A stretch of 45,756 bases of DNA, from positions 251,854 to 297,609 of the forward strand of contig NZ_BQYK01000004.1 in assembly GCF_023168145.1 (NCBI RefSeq), in the 5' to 3' direction. Numbering within the stretch: the stretch's first letter is position 1; each line of letters begins with the position of its first letter. The notes beneath the pieces were generated by a model. That model did no database searches. It was not told where the DNA came from and saw only the letters and a program-made list of their open reading frames with translations. Source of the stretch: Sporosarcina sp. NCCP-2222 (lineage in GTDB: Bacteria > Bacillota > Bacilli > Bacillales_A > Planococcaceae). A program made the position numbers and the translations under genes. This document shows, piece by piece, positions 7,372-17,587 of the stretch.

Positions 7372-9296
7372 ATTTGAATCCACGTCCCCGATACAGGGAG
7401 CGACTCAAAGATGCTTTGAAGGCATAATATATAAATATTTCAATCCACACTCCCAATACAGGGAGCGACAAATGTTGACGATGTGCGGATGAAAAGCTGC
7501 AATTTCAATCCACGCTCTTAATACAGGGAGCGACCATGAGTTCCATTGCTGCGTATGTCAACAATGACGATATTTCAATCCACGCTCCCAATACAGGGAG
7601 CGACTTCTTGATTACACCCTACGGCATCCACCATCAATAATTTCAATCCACGCTCCCAATACAGGGAGCGACTACGGCGTTGAGCGCTGGTAGGTCGAGG
7701 CGCTAATGATTTCAATCCACGCTCCCAATACAGGGAGCGACCATTTCGATTTTTTGCGTAGACTCGTCATAATATGATTTCAATCCACGCTCCCAATACA
7801 GGGAGCGACGTCGGAATCCACAAACTGCATGTCCTTGATATTGCCATTTCAATCCACGCTCCCAATACAGGGAGCGACCCAATTTGTTAGGCTCACCATC
7901 AAACATATCCGCATTTCAATCCACGCTCCCAATACAGGGAGCGACGCACTTGCAGATGCACGTGATCAATACATTCAAATTTCAATCCACGCTCCCAATA
8001 CAGGGAGCGACATGAATTGGATAGACCACTGACAACCATCACCACATTTCAATCCACGCTCCCAATACAGGGAGCGACCAGTACGACTATCGTACAAAAG
8101 AGCTCACTATACAATTTCAATCCACGCTCCCAATACAGGGAGCGACTCCCTTTGAAGTGACGGAATCTCAAATTGAGTAATTATTTCAATCCACGCTCCC
8201 AATACAGGGAGCGACAAGCAGGATACAGTCCGGACAGGGCGCATGTGACAGATTTCAATCCACGCTCCCAATACAGGGAGCGACCAAGTTTGTCATGGAT
8301 ACGTTTGAGCACACTTGCATTTCAATCCACGCTCCCAATACAGGGAGCGACGGAAATGGGGGACTGAATTAAAGCTAGTGAATGGGATTTCAATCCACGC
8401 TCCCAATACAGGGAGCGACCGTGCGGAATGTGCCGGTGACTGGGTACGGGACTGGATTTCAATCCACGCTCCCAATACAGGGAGCGACAAAAAAGTTTGA
8501 GACCATACCGTTTGGCAATGTCAATTTCAATCCACGCTCCCAATACAGGGAGCGACAGTCATGGCCATGTCCATGCTCGGCAACTTTAATATTTCAATCC
8601 ACGCTCCCAATACAGGGAGCGACAGCAGAGGCGCAAGGTTCTATTGTTTGCTGGGATATTTCAATCCACGCTCCCAATACAGGGAGCGACAGAGGCTGGG
8701 GTTTGGGGCTTAGCCCCAAGGTCTGATTTCAATCCACGCTCCCAATACAGGGAGCGACCTTGCTATCGTCGCCCTATGGTTTTTCGTATTAAGATTTCAA
8801 TCCACGCTCCCAATACAGGGAGCGACTTGAAACCGATGAACAGCTTGTTCCGCTCGGTATATTTCAATCCACGCTCCCAATACAGGGAGCGACCGTTGAA
8901 GAAATTGTTCCTCCTTCGGGAGTAGAATTTCAATCCACGCTCCCAATACAGGGAGCGACGCAACCGTGGCACCGTTCAAGATCACGCATATGGATTTCAA
9001 TCCACGCTCCCAATACAGGGAGCGACGGAGTTCATTTCCTCATTCACCAAGACGTTGGAGATTTCAATCCACGCTCCCAATACAGGGAGCGACCCTAGTG
9101 GTAGCGTTGTTTTATGCGAGATTACGGGAATTTCAATCCACGCTCCCAATACAGGGAGCGACCAGGAACCAACCATATTGGTAGTGTGGATATAGCATTT
9201 CAATCCACGCTCCCAATACAGGGAGCGACCTTTCTTGATACTATACGTAACTATTTCCGCAGGATTTCAATCCACGCTCCCAATACAGGGAGCGAC
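7372..9296 (-). CRISPR. Type I-C CRISPR array, 29 repeats and 28 spacers
   Basis: 29 repeats of 33 bp start at 7372, 7437, 7502, 7572, 7640, 7709 and so on to 9264; spacers are 32-37 bp. Read on the minus strand the repeat runs from GTCGCTCCC to GTGGATTGAAAT. The inner palindrome CGCTCCC/GGGAGCG gives a 7-bp stem with a six-base loop, as needed for Cas5c processing. Transcription on the minus strand follows from this orientation, from the leader at 9297-9455 next to cas2, and from decay at the far end. The repeat at 7372 has four changes, the one at 7437 has one, and the one at 7502 has two, while all later repeats look identical. No spacer was seen to match elsewhere in this window. Confidence 0.98.
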
Positions 9297-9455
9297 CGCA
9301 AAATATTGTTTAGATGTCTTTCTTTCAACTACATATTGTGCCGGACCATCTGTAAAACAGTAATCACAACAAATTATAAACCCTAAAATAGATAATTTAG
9401 CAAAAAAATATACGCGAACCTCCCAGGATTTTTATGTGCACTTAGGGTTCGCACC
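9297..9455 (-). promoter_or_regulatory. CRISPR leader with inverted repeat and -10-like element
   Basis: An AT-rich stretch between the cas2 stop and the first (newest) repeat. On the minus strand it holds TATAAT (9378-9373), 19 bp after a TTGCTA, which could drive pre-crRNA synthesis. Close to cas2, GCGAACC (9414-9420) and GGTTCGC (9446-9452) form an inverted repeat with a 25-base centre. It could end the cas mRNA or bind an adaptation factor. Confidence 0.7.
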
Positions 9456-9746
9456 TTAGAAAATTAATGGCTCTTCCACTTGAATGGCTGGCTTGGCTCC
9501 AATATGCCGCACTTTTGTTTTATGGCTTTTTCCAAGACGGTAATAACGCAAGCTGTCGACTTCCGGGTCAATAATTCTCTCTAGGGCAATTTCCAACTGT
9601 CGTAATTGAGTGCTGTCGACAATACATTCAAACACTGAGTTTTGCACTCGAACCCCATATTCTTCACATTTTTTAGCAACTTTCCGCAAGCGCCTCTTGC
9701 CCCCGTCTGTGGAGGTTTGCACATCATACGTAACTAGAATGAGCAT
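9456..9746 (-). CDS. cas2: CRISPR-associated endonuclease Cas2 (type I-C)
   Basis: A 96-residue Cas2. The ferredoxin-like fold begins MLILVTYDVQT with the conserved Asp8 after beta strand 1. It continues with the family pattern RRLRKVAKKCEEYG.RVQNSVFECIVD and ends in a beta-strand tail. It dimerises and bridges two Cas1 dimers in the integrase that inserts new spacers. The start at 9746 has AAGGTAGGTG upstream, lying across the cas1 stop 8 bp away; a longer frame reading back into cas1 is not real. It is the last gene of the cas operon and abuts the leader. Confidence 0.96.
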   Translation of the reverse strand: MLILVTYDVQTSTDGGKRRLRKVAKKCEEYGVRVQNSVFECIVDSTQLRQLEIALERIIDPEVDSLRYYRLGKSHKTKVRHIGAKPAIQVEEPLIF

Positions 9747-9754
9747 TTTCGCAC

Positions 9755-10786
9755 CTACCTTATCAGTATTGGTGGATAAGCTTCCAAATCTCCCCGCAAA
9801 TATCGGGCAAGCAATAAGGATTGTACATGAGGTGCTAACCCCCATGGCATTTTTTCTTTTAAAAACGGATGAGTAAAGGTATCTTGCTTTTCTTTTTGCC
9901 ATAATTGCAGAAAGGTTTTCCTGGCTTGATCTGTGAGTAAAACAGCTCCATTTTCTTTCACGACAAAGTCTTTTCTGTTCACTTGCTGACGGTTGATCAG
10001 CTTCAGCACAAACCGATCTGCAATAAGTGGTCTCATTTCTTCCATGACATCAAGAGCAAGTGAAATGCGCCCCGGTCGATCTCTGTGCATGAAACCAACA
10101 TATGAATCAAGCCCCACTCCCTCTAGCGCAGCGGCAGTCTCGGATGCTAGAAGCGAATAACTGAATGACAAAAGCGCATTAACTGGATCTAGGGGCGGTC
10201 TACGACTTCTTGAAGAGAACGAAAAGCTTTCTTTCTGCTGAATGATACATTCATTGAATACTGAAAAATAAGCACTTGCGGCATTGCCCTCAATCCCACG
10301 CAAACTTTCCAAGTCTTGAGTACCTGCAGCTAATTTCCTAGATTCTTTGAGTCTCTCAATCGCTTGCATAAGCTTTTTCGAATCAACTCGCAACTCGTGA
10401 TCCCTTACTATCCTTTTTAACACTTGTTCACTGTTAAACAACTTGCCAATCACTATATGTTTGGCAATATCCGCACACTCCAGCTCGTCTTCCGAAACTT
10501 TGTATTGTTTTTTCCGAAGCGTCACATTACCGTTCATCTCACCAGTTACCCTTCCACGAAAACGTCCGCCGCTTGAGAAAAATGTGATACTGATCTGTCT
10601 GTCCATGCATTCATGTATCAAAGCTGGGCTGGCTCCTTGATGTCCGAATGTACAAATGGCTTCAATATTGTGTAGCGGCACACGTGCAATCGAATCATTT
10701 TCTTTTATCAGATTCAAATTACTTCCTTTTAATGCTAGATAAACTTCCGGGTCTGAGACATACACCGTATTTAACAGTTGTTTCAA
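9755..10786 (-). CDS. cas1: CRISPR-associated integrase Cas1 (type I-C)
   Basis: A 343-residue Cas1, full length. The N-terminal beta domain (about 1-75) is followed by the helical catalytic domain. Metal ligands are visible as Glu166 in SLRGIEGNAAS, His234 in GFMHRDRPGR, and the acidic pair Asp246/Glu249 in LALDVMEEMRP. With Cas2 it cuts the leader-proximal repeat and joins prespacers. The ATG overlaps the cas4 stop by 4 bp (ATGA), showing translational coupling. All catalytic residues are present, so the adaptation module appears functional. Confidence 0.97.
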   Translation of the reverse strand: MKQLLNTVYVSDPEVYLALKGSNLNLIKENDSIARVPLHNIEAICTFGHQGASPALIHECMDRQISITFFSSGGRFRGRVTGEMNGNVTLRKKQYKVSEDELECADIAKHIVIGKLFNSEQVLKRIVRDHELRVDSKKLMQAIERLKESRKLAAGTQDLESLRGIEGNAASAYFSVFNECIIQQKESFSFSSRSRRPPLDPVNALLSFSYSLLASETAAALEGVGLDSYVGFMHRDRPGRISLALDVMEEMRPLIADRFVLKLINRQQVNRKDFVVKENGAVLLTDQARKTFLQLWQKEKQDTFTHPFLKEKMPWGLAPHVQSLLLARYLRGDLEAYPPILIR

Positions 10787-11442
10787 TCTGCTAACATCCT
10801 CTTCATGTAGGTTGAAACGCTTTCTCTTCCAACCAATTCAGGCAGGCATTTATGCCGCAACGAACAGCTGTCACAATGTTTGCCCGTCTTTACTTTTGGT
10901 GTGTAGCGCCTCTCATAATACACATGCATTTCTTTCGTTAAATCAGCCACTTTCCTCCTCAACTCCGAGGTGATGACATGGTTATCGCGTCGCCTAATTT
11001 CTTGATAATAAAATGCCGCCTCTTTAATATCCGTTCCTAGCATCTCTTCCAGACACATCACCTGAGCCGTAAGCTGGATCAAATCGGCATCATGTTTCTT
11101 CGGTTTCCCCCGTTTATATTCTATCGGTTTTGGAACATACTTGGCTTCTTCACCATGAAGAAACACACCTTGGTCATTTCTGGTAAATTCGACAAGATCA
11201 CATATTCCAGAAATTCCGAGAATTCTAGAGTGGACTGGAAGCGCCCGGACGTAGAGTGTATTTCCTCTTTTCTCCCGTATATATGGATCGTCTGCCTTTT
11301 CATGCAAAAGGTTCCCTTCCACGGTCAGCACATTCTCTTCCCATTCCTGCTCAATGTGTATCAATGCCCACTGTCTCCTGCAGAATACAAAGTGCTGGAG
11401 GCCAGATAACATCAAGTACTCTTCCTCTTTATATTCCGTCAT
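10783..11442 (-). CDS. cas4: CRISPR-associated exonuclease Cas4 (Fe-S, RecB-like)
   Basis: A 219-residue Cas4. One iron-sulfur ligand is Cys21 in FVFCRRQWALIH; three more cluster near the C-terminus (HCDSCSLRHKC). The RecB-type nuclease core shows ICDLVEF and PIEYKRGKPK, the E-x-K motif. In type I-C systems Cas4 joins Cas1-Cas2 and trims prespacers so that inserted spacers have the correct PAM and orientation. The start is taken as ATG 11442, inside the end of cas7 (14-bp overlap); ATG 11412 or TTG 11418 are alternatives, since AGAGGAAG lies before them. Confidence 0.95.
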   Translation of the reverse strand: MTEYKEEEYLMLSGLQHFVFCRRQWALIHIEQEWEENVLTVEGNLLHEKADDPYIREKRGNTLYVRALPVHSRILGISGICDLVEFTRNDQGVFLHGEEAKYVPKPIEYKRGKPKKHDADLIQLTAQVMCLEEMLGTDIKEAAFYYQEIRRRDNHVITSELRRKVADLTKEMHVYYERRYTPKVKTGKHCDSCSLRHKCLPELVGRESVSTYMKRMLAD

Positions 11443-12304
11443 ATTCTTCCAACTCAAGTCCCTCTAGCGGCTGCGCGGAGATAGAATAGTTTTCGATGCT
11501 CATCGGATAACCATCTTTAACTCTTTGAACGCTTATCGAGCGATGGACAGCCGCTGATGAATACTGACCTAGCTTTGAGTTATGCTCCCACCAAAACACT
11601 TTGTTCACTTCCATGCTGCCGTCTGGACGTGCAGAGGATGCATCGTTTGCAAATAGTGATGTTAAGGCTTTTCTCAATTTCTCAGCATCTTCTTTCGTAA
11701 ACCCAGTACGCTCTGCCAGCTGGGGGTTAATACTACCAAAGAATACGTAGACTCCAAAATCGACACGATGCTTCATCCCCATCGTATCAGATGTTTTCTG
11801 GCTTGGGTCCTTCTCATTGGTAACGGAATTGACGCTTTTGGTAATTTGCATACTCGTGACATCGACAGGTTCGATACTGGTAGCGGTATGAATAGAGACA
11901 GGTCCACGGACGCCAATGGACATCTTGGCACCTTTAAAAGCGAAGACTTGCCCAAATGCTCTGACGTCATACCATGTAGAACACGCAATCGCTTCCGCTG
12001 ACTGCTCGTCTGCACCTGTCGCTTTCGATTTCGATAACAATTTCTTCAATTCGTCAATTGACTCAACCCGGTCTTTGATACTTCGATAGGCGTCCGATCT
12101 TCTTTCATCCGACTGAACTAGAATGGCTTCCCCTTCGTCTTGAAGACGGTTGCGCAATTTACGTTTAATGGCAACATCCGATATTTCTCCGTGCCCATTA
12201 AAATCTTGGCGCGGCCGATTTCCATTTAACGGATCTCCATTCGGATTGGCCTTATTCACTGTAAAAACGACTGCAAAATCAATCTTGTTCTGTAACACTG
12301 TCAT
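11429..12304 (-). CDS. cas7: Cascade backbone protein Cas7 (Csd2), type I-C
   Basis: A 291-residue Cas7/Csd2. The N-terminus [28 protein letters not shown] is the characteristic RAMP-like opening of Csd2 proteins. The central region carries ACSTWYDVRAFGQVFAFKG and RGPVSIHTATS, also typical of the family. Multiple copies coat the crRNA along the Cascade complex. The start is the ATG at 12304 with GGGAGGAA upstream; an in-frame extension to 12385 lies inside cas8c and is rejected. Overlaps of 26 bp with cas8c and 14 bp with cas4 indicate a tightly packed operon. Confidence 0.95.
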   Translation of the reverse strand: MTVLQNKIDFAVVFTVNKANPNGDPLNGNRPRQDFNGHGEISDVAIKRKLRNRLQDEGEAILVQSDERRSDAYRSIKDRVESIDELKKLLSKSKATGADEQSAEAIACSTWYDVRAFGQVFAFKGAKMSIGVRGPVSIHTATSIEPVDVTSMQITKSVNSVTNEKDPSQKTSDTMGMKHRVDFGVYVFFGSINPQLAERTGFTKEDAEKLRKALTSLFANDASSARPDGSMEVNKVFWWEHNSKLGQYSSAAVHRSISVQRVKDGYPMSIENYSISAQPLEGLELEEYDGI

Positions 12305-14213
12305 GCTTTTTTTCCTCCCTTTTCGTATACATATCTTGTACTTGACTGCTATACCCGAGCAAAAACACCGGACCAAGCGGATCATCCGTCATCTGTTCCA
12401 CAGCTAGACGATCTTCGAGCTGTTGAATGATTTTCGCATAGCTGGTCGACCCAATTCCCAGACGTTCAAAGTATGGCGTCAACTGTTTGCGAATGACCAT
12501 CCATGTACGAGCCGGATGTTGCGAAAAAGCATTGAAGTAGCGCGTTGCATTCGTCGCCCTTTTCTCGTCACGTTCTTTTAGTACCCTTCTCTCCATCACT
12601 TCCGCCACTCCGAGCAACCGTCCGAATAAATAGTCCCGGGAATTGTTTTCTTCTTGTAACGCCACGGTATAGCCCTCCTTTTCATATAATTTGCTGATCA
12701 AAGCGCACGCGACATTCATTGTACCTTCCCATGATTCCATCGAACTAGAAAAACTGAATGGGTTCTTAATACGATTAACTATGGTCGCCACGATATCCTT
12801 AGGAATCGGTTTTTGCTCCACAATGCATGGCAGCAACCGAGTGTAGAGCTCTTTTTTAACACGGCTGTCCGCTTTGCTCCCATAGACGGCTTCTGCAATC
12901 CGGTATGTGGATGGTGTTCCGACAAATCTCCTTGTTCGGAAAGTGTCCAGATCTTTCACCAGTTGCAACCAGCGACATGTCCTATGCCAATGTTCAATGG
13001 AAGCAAAGAACCTGGACGCTTTAATTGATTGGTAATATACAACCGCAAGCCTGCCTGTAGTCGCCGCGTCAAGTGCCATGACGACCACATTTTCAAGCCC
13101 CTCTTTCTCCAACTGATGACGCATTCCATGAAGGGAACGGTTTAGTTCATTGGCAATCAACTCTTCCGTCCTTGCCATGTCTTCTGCCAATGCTTGTTCC
13201 TTTTGCAGCAACTGATTTAGCAAAGCATTACCACCTGTAAGCTCCACTGTACTTTCGAAAGGTACAGGCACTTCTGGCTGTTCCAATCCAAACGCAACAA
13301 AATAACGGGAATCCACATAAGTTCCTTGCCGTTGGATGAGCCAGCGCAAAGCATGATGAGCTTTTTGTGAAGTTTCATAACCTATTTGGACTGCATCTGA
13401 CGGACTCCCAAATCGGCCACGATATGTAAAACCTATATCGTCATTTGCGGATATCAGCTTTGACATATCCCCGGCATTCCGTATCCGGGAGCCATGCTGG
13501 GAAGTTAATTTTTCTCGAAGTCCTGTTACATAACAATGACCCTCTACCAACTCATTTTCATTGCCAAAGAAATCAATATAGGCTTTGAATAGACTCTTAT
13601 CCTCCCAGACCACCGGGTCCTCATAGCTCTCATGAACCACGTCAAAACGAACAAACGCGGAACTAACCTCTGCACTTACAACTCTGTAGATGGCTGGTTT
13701 CTCTCCTTCTGTATCTTTTGACCACTTTTCTAGTATTTGATTTCTAGTATCTACTGGAAAAATATTTTGCTCAATTAAGTCTTTAATCAAAGTGCCTTTT
13801 GAAAGATACTTGTAGATTGCTTCTGCTTTATGATGATTAAAGGGTGATTTCACCCATTGTTTCATTTGGTCAAGAAATAATTGATGATGCCCCGCTTGCT
13901 TTATATTCCCACTGTAGTTCACATAATCTCCGGCAACATACTGCAGCTTATCATGCAAAAAATGAGGGGCCGGGGCATTACTTCGGTTAGCCGAACTGGG
14001 TGTAGCCGGAACGATGGTACGAGCATTCTCCTTCTCAACCACTTTTGCACTGTGGAAGTCTCCCCCCTTCGTAACCAGCACTTCAACCTGCGCACTTTGC
14101 ATAACATGCGAGACAGGTAGAAGCGTAATGCGTTGCTTCCGTTTCTCTTCGAACGTCCCGACTAACGAGCGGTTATGCTCATACACCCGAGACAGTTCTT
14201 CCATCCAGCTCAT
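12279..14213 (-). CDS. cas8c: Cascade large subunit Cas8c (Csd1), type I-C
   Basis: A 644-residue Csd1-type protein, the signature subunit of subtype I-C. Family features include [10 protein letters not shown] at the start, a middle segment with [10 protein letters not shown] and [23 protein letters not shown], and a helical C-terminal part with [16 protein letters not shown] and [18 protein letters not shown]. It recognises the PAM and helps recruit Cas3. In many I-C systems an internal start yields the small subunit Cas11c from the 3' third of this gene. The C-terminal helical segment is present here, but I did not pin down an internal start. The gene overlaps cas5c by 4 bp (ATGA). Confidence 0.94.
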   Translation of the reverse strand: MSWMEELSRVYEHNRSLVGTFEEKRKQRITLLPVSHVMQSAQVEVLVTKGGDFHSAKVVEKENARTIVPATPSSANRSNAPAPHFLHDKLQYVAGDYVNYSGNIKQAGHHQLFLDQMKQWVKSPFNHHKAEAIYKYLSKGTLIKDLIEQNIFPVDTRNQILEKWSKDTEGEKPAIYRVVSAEVSSAFVRFDVVHESYEDPVVWEDKSLFKAYIDFFGNENELVEGHCYVTGLREKLTSQHGSRIRNAGDMSKLISANDDIGFTYRGRFGSPSDAVQIGYETSQKAHHALRWLIQRQGTYVDSRYFVAFGLEQPEVPVPFESTVELTGGNALLNQLLQKEQALAEDMARTEELIANELNRSLHGMRHQLEKEGLENVVVMALDAATTGRLAVVYYQSIKASRFFASIEHWHRTCRWLQLVKDLDTFRTRRFVGTPSTYRIAEAVYGSKADSRVKKELYTRLLPCIVEQKPIPKDIVATIVNRIKNPFSFSSSMESWEGTMNVACALISKLYEKEGYTVALQEENNSRDYLFGRLLGVAEVMERRVLKERDEKRATNATRYFNAFSQHPARTWMVIRKQLTPYFERLGIGSTSYAKIIQQLEDRLAVEQMTDDPLGPVFLLGYSSQVQDMYTKREEKKHDSVTEQD

Positions 14214-14935
14214 TGCTCTCCCTCCTCCATAATCAAACTGTATTCTTCCTCGACCGATGTAAAATTAACACCTTGTTTGAATTCCTTCATTGAATCCGAA
14301 CGGATGGTACGTATGATGTCACAGTCTTCAGGACGTTTGAACTGAATAACACCTTCTTTCATGACAGGCGTCCAAAGACGCGCCTGGAAAGACTCGGAAT
14401 CACCCTCATCCGGATACGTAAAACCATGGAACATATGTCCAAAACTCAATTCACCATAGTGATCGTAAAAGCCCTCGCCACTTCCAAATACACAAGCTTC
14501 GACATATCCCTGACATTCCCTCGTTCCTAAGTAGATGTCGCGGCGTCCCCCTCGTTCGACTGCTCGTTTTGCGATATTGTGATGCTTGTGTTCGTTTCGG
14601 TCGTAAGCGAGATCAGGTCGGTTTTCGTTGAACTCAAAATGAGCCCGCACCTGATAAGCGGGATTGCGCAAATACGTATAGTACATCAAATCATTTGTTT
14701 CATTTTGGTATTTGGTCGGCCGCATCGCTTTCACTTCTGTTTGGATAGGATTCATAATACGAACTTCATCGATTACCCAGACAAGAGTCGGCTTCCAATA
14801 GATAGATTCTACAACACCTTTCAGCGCCTGATAGGTTGGCACTTGGTAGGTGAACTTTTCACCGCCGATCCGACTAATTGGATCTGTAAACAACGCATAT
14901 TTTCCATGTACAATAAATTCAATCTGGTTTCTCAT
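14210..14935 (-). CDS. cas5c: crRNA endonuclease Cas5c (Cas5d), type I-C
   Basis: A 241-residue Cas5c. In subtype I-C this protein replaces Cas6 and cleaves the repeat hairpin, then stays on the 5' handle in Cascade. The catalytic triad known from B. halodurans Cas5d (Tyr, Lys, His) is visible as Tyr46 in VESIYWKP and Lys117-His118 in NEHKHHN. The glycine-rich [18 protein letters not shown] follows. ATG 14935 is chosen because AAGGAGG lies eight bases upstream; GTG 14944 abuts that site. The 3' end overlaps cas8c by 4 bp. The processing enzyme therefore looks intact and fits the 7-bp hairpin of the array. Confidence 0.95.
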   Translation of the reverse strand: MRNQIEFIVHGKYALFTDPISRIGGEKFTYQVPTYQALKGVVESIYWKPTLVWVIDEVRIMNPIQTEVKAMRPTKYQNETNDLMYYTYLRNPAYQVRAHFEFNENRPDLAYDRNEHKHHNIAKRAVERGGRRDIYLGTRECQGYVEACVFGSGEGFYDHYGELSFGHMFHGFTYPDEGDSESFQARLWTPVMKEGVIQFKRPEDCDIIRTIRSDSMKEFKQGVNFTSVEEEYSLIMEEGEQ

Positions 14936-14948
14936 GCCCCTCACCTCC

Positions 14949-17309
14949 TTAAAATGTTAAGCTTTCTTGTTCTGCATTTCCCGATAGCGTCACGCCATAT
15001 AACGGGTCATATGCCGCTTCGGTCAAGCAGAGAACCGAACCGTCATAAAGCGGTTGAATTAACCCCTTCTTATTCAAGTCCAGCAATTCATGTTGGTATA
15101 AACTTACACTGTATTGTTGGGCTTGTTTCATTACCCTTTGGAATGTCGATAAGTCCATGAATCCGTCATTCAGATCGGCAATTAGCTGTTTTCCTCCTTG
15201 TTCATATGGAACAATCACAGCTGTCGTCGGAGAATTGATCGCCTCGAAATATCGTTCGATCGTTTTCCACACACCTTTTGATATCGTACGTGCTTTCTGC
15301 TGTGAAGGCGTTGTTCCACACAGCAACTTGAACAGCGGAAAGTCTAAACCAGTTGGTGCAATTTGAATTTCCCTTTGCGCCTGCTTAAAGAAATGGGAGA
15401 AGTAGGTATGGATCGCTTGCGGGCTCAGCAGGTTTTCAGCAAACATAGGGTTAGCCAGAATGTAATTGGCTGTTACCTCCGCCCCTATTCTAATTTCCGG
15501 CAACTTCGACAGATTCTCATCCTTCGCTTTAATAATGTACACATTTCCCACATCATGCTCGGCATTGCGATTACATCTCCCAGCTGCTTGCGCTATTGAA
15601 TCCAGTCCCGCAAGAGAACGGACAACAGCTTCGAAACTGATATCCACACCTGCCTCGATTAGCTGGGTGCTGATGCAGATAACCTTTCCTTTACCAATCC
15701 TTGATTTGACAAATGCCAATCTTTCCTTACGATGGGCAGGACACATGGACGTACTTAAATGCACCGCTTCCACTGAATCATTTTCTTTTATATACTCATA
15801 TACTTTCCGTACGGCTGTCTTCGTATTTAAAATGATTAATACGGAATCATTATTTTCAAGAAGCCGTGTTACAAATTCAACAATCTGCTCTGTATTCCAG
15901 CCATCTGGATGAATGTTCGAAGTAATGTGCACACGTTTAAATGCTTCAACAGTTTTGTCTAGATCAGTTACCATCTCAGCATCTTCTTTCAGTAGCAACG
16001 GCGGCTCCAGACAGTTGACAGCAGGTTGTGTCGCTGTACAAAGGACGATGGTGCTTTTGCCAAAGTGATGCAAGTAGTGGATTGCCGCATTGAACAGAGA
16101 GTGATGCTGATATGGGACGGACTGCACTTCGTCAAAAATCAGAATTGCATTTGTCAGGTTGTGTAAACGCCTGCTTTTTCTTGTCCCTTTTTGATAGAAT
16201 GCATCCAGAAACTGTACCATTGTTGTGAAGATGATGGGGTGATCCCAATTGTCTCGACTCAGCTGCACGTTTTTATGGAACGGCGTATCATAAAAGTCTG
16301 TGTCATCATCTAGCGGAGCATCGTCAACTACATTTGCATGATGCTCCAGAACAGCATCAGGCTGCTGAATAATGGTTCGTACTTCTTCAGCATTTTGTTC
16401 TAGAATTGTCGTAAAAGGAACGATATAAATAATTCTGGATTTCTTATGCCGAATCGCATGCTTCAATGCATAACGCAGACTAGCATACGTTTTTCCACCG
16501 CCAGTCGGTATACTTAGCGTACGGATTGCCGATTTCTCATCTGCTGCCACATCACAGTTCTTCGACATGCGATTGCGTAATTGATTAAGAGGGTGATGAC
16601 TTTCTTCCCACTTTTCTACTGTTTCCATCAATGTTTTGTAAGCTTTTTTAAAGAGGAGCTGATAGCAAGCTAACGGATTGTCCTCTCCCTCTTCAAAGCA
16701 GCGGGTATTCGTCCGGTCTGCATCGATTATGCAACTGAAAACCAATTTTTGCAGTAATGACAAAGAGGTGTTAAGATTGCCTTGCATCTGTACAATCTTT
16801 AGAAACTGCTCCATTTCGTCCTTGGCTTCTTTTAATAGCTCTACAACCTTTTCTTTATTGCCCGTATGCAACTCAAAGTTTCTGACAACCTCGTCATAGT
16901 ATGGGAGCGCTTCATTAGTTACTCTTCTTATATAATCAGAGGGTTTCGTATCAAGTTGGACAAAATTTTGCATGCCCGAATGATGGGATAGCACAGCCAT
17001 TCCCACCGTTTCCACCACTAGATTTAGCAACGGATCCTGATTATAGTACTTGTCAAATAAATACTTGGCTCCCGCTGTCGAGTGGTCAATTCTATCAGTC
17101 GCCACTTTTTGCTCAAGTACGGCATTTTTAAGATACACTGAAAAATGTTGAGTAAATTTCCCCATATCATGCAAGAAACCTGCTAATTCAGCAAGTGCTC
17201 CAACATTAGCGGGCGAACCATATTGCCGCGCCAAACAGGCTACCTCTTCTAAGTGCTGCTGAACGGATTGTTCGACATGATCTGCATTACGTATATGCGC
17301 AATTAACAC
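14949..17309 (-). CDS. cas3: Cas3 helicase-nuclease with N-terminal HD domain
   Basis: A 786-residue single-chain Cas3. The HD nuclease has His19, the His47-Asp48 pair in [10 protein letters not shown], and His109-His110 in LSHHSG. The superfamily-2 helicase has Walker A TGGGKT (269-274) and Walker B DEVQ (393-396) in [12 protein letters not shown]. It also has the motif VLCTATQPA and the motif VI arginines in QAAGRCNRN. It unwinds and degrades DNA bound by Cascade. The start is GTG 17309 with AGGGG about ten bases upstream. It is the first gene of the operon; a TATAGT (17362-17357, minus) could be its -10, though no good -35 was seen. Confidence 0.96.
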   Translation of the reverse strand: MLIAHIRNADHVEQSVQQHLEEVACLARQYGSPANVGALAELAGFLHDMGKFTQHFSVYLKNAVLEQKVATDRIDHSTAGAKYLFDKYYNQDPLLNLVVETVGMAVLSHHSGMQNFVQLDTKPSDYIRRVTNEALPYYDEVVRNFELHTGNKEKVVELLKEAKDEMEQFLKIVQMQGNLNTSLSLLQKLVFSCIIDADRTNTRCFEEGEDNPLACYQLLFKKAYKTLMETVEKWEESHHPLNQLRNRMSKNCDVAADEKSAIRTLSIPTGGGKTYASLRYALKHAIRHKKSRIIYIVPFTTILEQNAEEVRTIIQQPDAVLEHHANVVDDAPLDDDTDFYDTPFHKNVQLSRDNWDHPIIFTTMVQFLDAFYQKGTRKSRRLHNLTNAILIFDEVQSVPYQHHSLFNAAIHYLHHFGKSTIVLCTATQPAVNCLEPPLLLKEDAEMVTDLDKTVEAFKRVHITSNIHPDGWNTEQIVEFVTRLLENNDSVLIILNTKTAVRKVYEYIKENDSVEAVHLSTSMCPAHRKERLAFVKSRIGKGKVICISTQLIEAGVDISFEAVVRSLAGLDSIAQAAGRCNRNAEHDVGNVYIIKAKDENLSKLPEIRIGAEVTANYILANPMFAENLLSPQAIHTYFSHFFKQAQREIQIAPTGLDFPLFKLLCGTTPSQQKARTISKGVWKTIERYFEAINSPTTAVIVPYEQGGKQLIADLNDGFMDLSTFQRVMKQAQQYSVSLYQHELLDLNKKGLIQPLYDGSVLCLTEAAYDPLYGVTLSGNAEQESLTF

Positions 17310-17551
17310 CAGTTCTCAACCCCTATATATAACACAATTTTTACCTATTACACGCTACTATAGCATATTTTGTTGAAATAAACTGAAAAATTATTATAAT
17401 TCTTTATTAAAAGGAAATTCTCCACAAAATTTATCACTATTATTTCACCATTTTATAAATTCTGCTACATGGAATGAGTTTTGCTAGAAAATTTAACCAA
17501 CTTTATTGAGATATGCTTAAATATTATCAAAGTATGTTACAAAGGATCCGC
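17310..17551. other. AT-rich cas operon upstream region
   Basis: A very AT-rich divergent region between cas3 (leftward) and a small membrane protein gene (rightward). Apart from a possible leftward -10 (TATAGT, 17362-17357) I see no ORF, hairpin or clear operator. Confidence 0.4.
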
Positions 17552-17587
17552 ATGGAGAGGAGGAGTTTTCCATCACTAAATTTCTGA
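17552..17587 (+). CDS. Possible 11-residue leader peptide coupled to the next gene
   Basis: An ATG at 17552 has AAAGGA six bases upstream. It encodes MERRSFPSLNF and stops at TGA (17585-17587), which shares its last A with the ATG of the next ORF (TGATG). The arrangement would allow termination-reinitiation. It could also be chance. Confidence 0.3.
   Translation: MERRSFPSLNF

Noticed and set aside
7372..9296. Self-targeting spacers against genes in this window
   Set aside because: Reading the spacers against neighbouring genes by eye gave no match; a proper search on both strands was not possible here.
7712..9386. Many 60-110 codon ORFs on both strands across the CRISPR array
   Set aside because: They only translate the repeat unit (for example LPVLGAWIEI or STLPIQGAT) and arise because repeat plus spacer lengths often keep a frame open.
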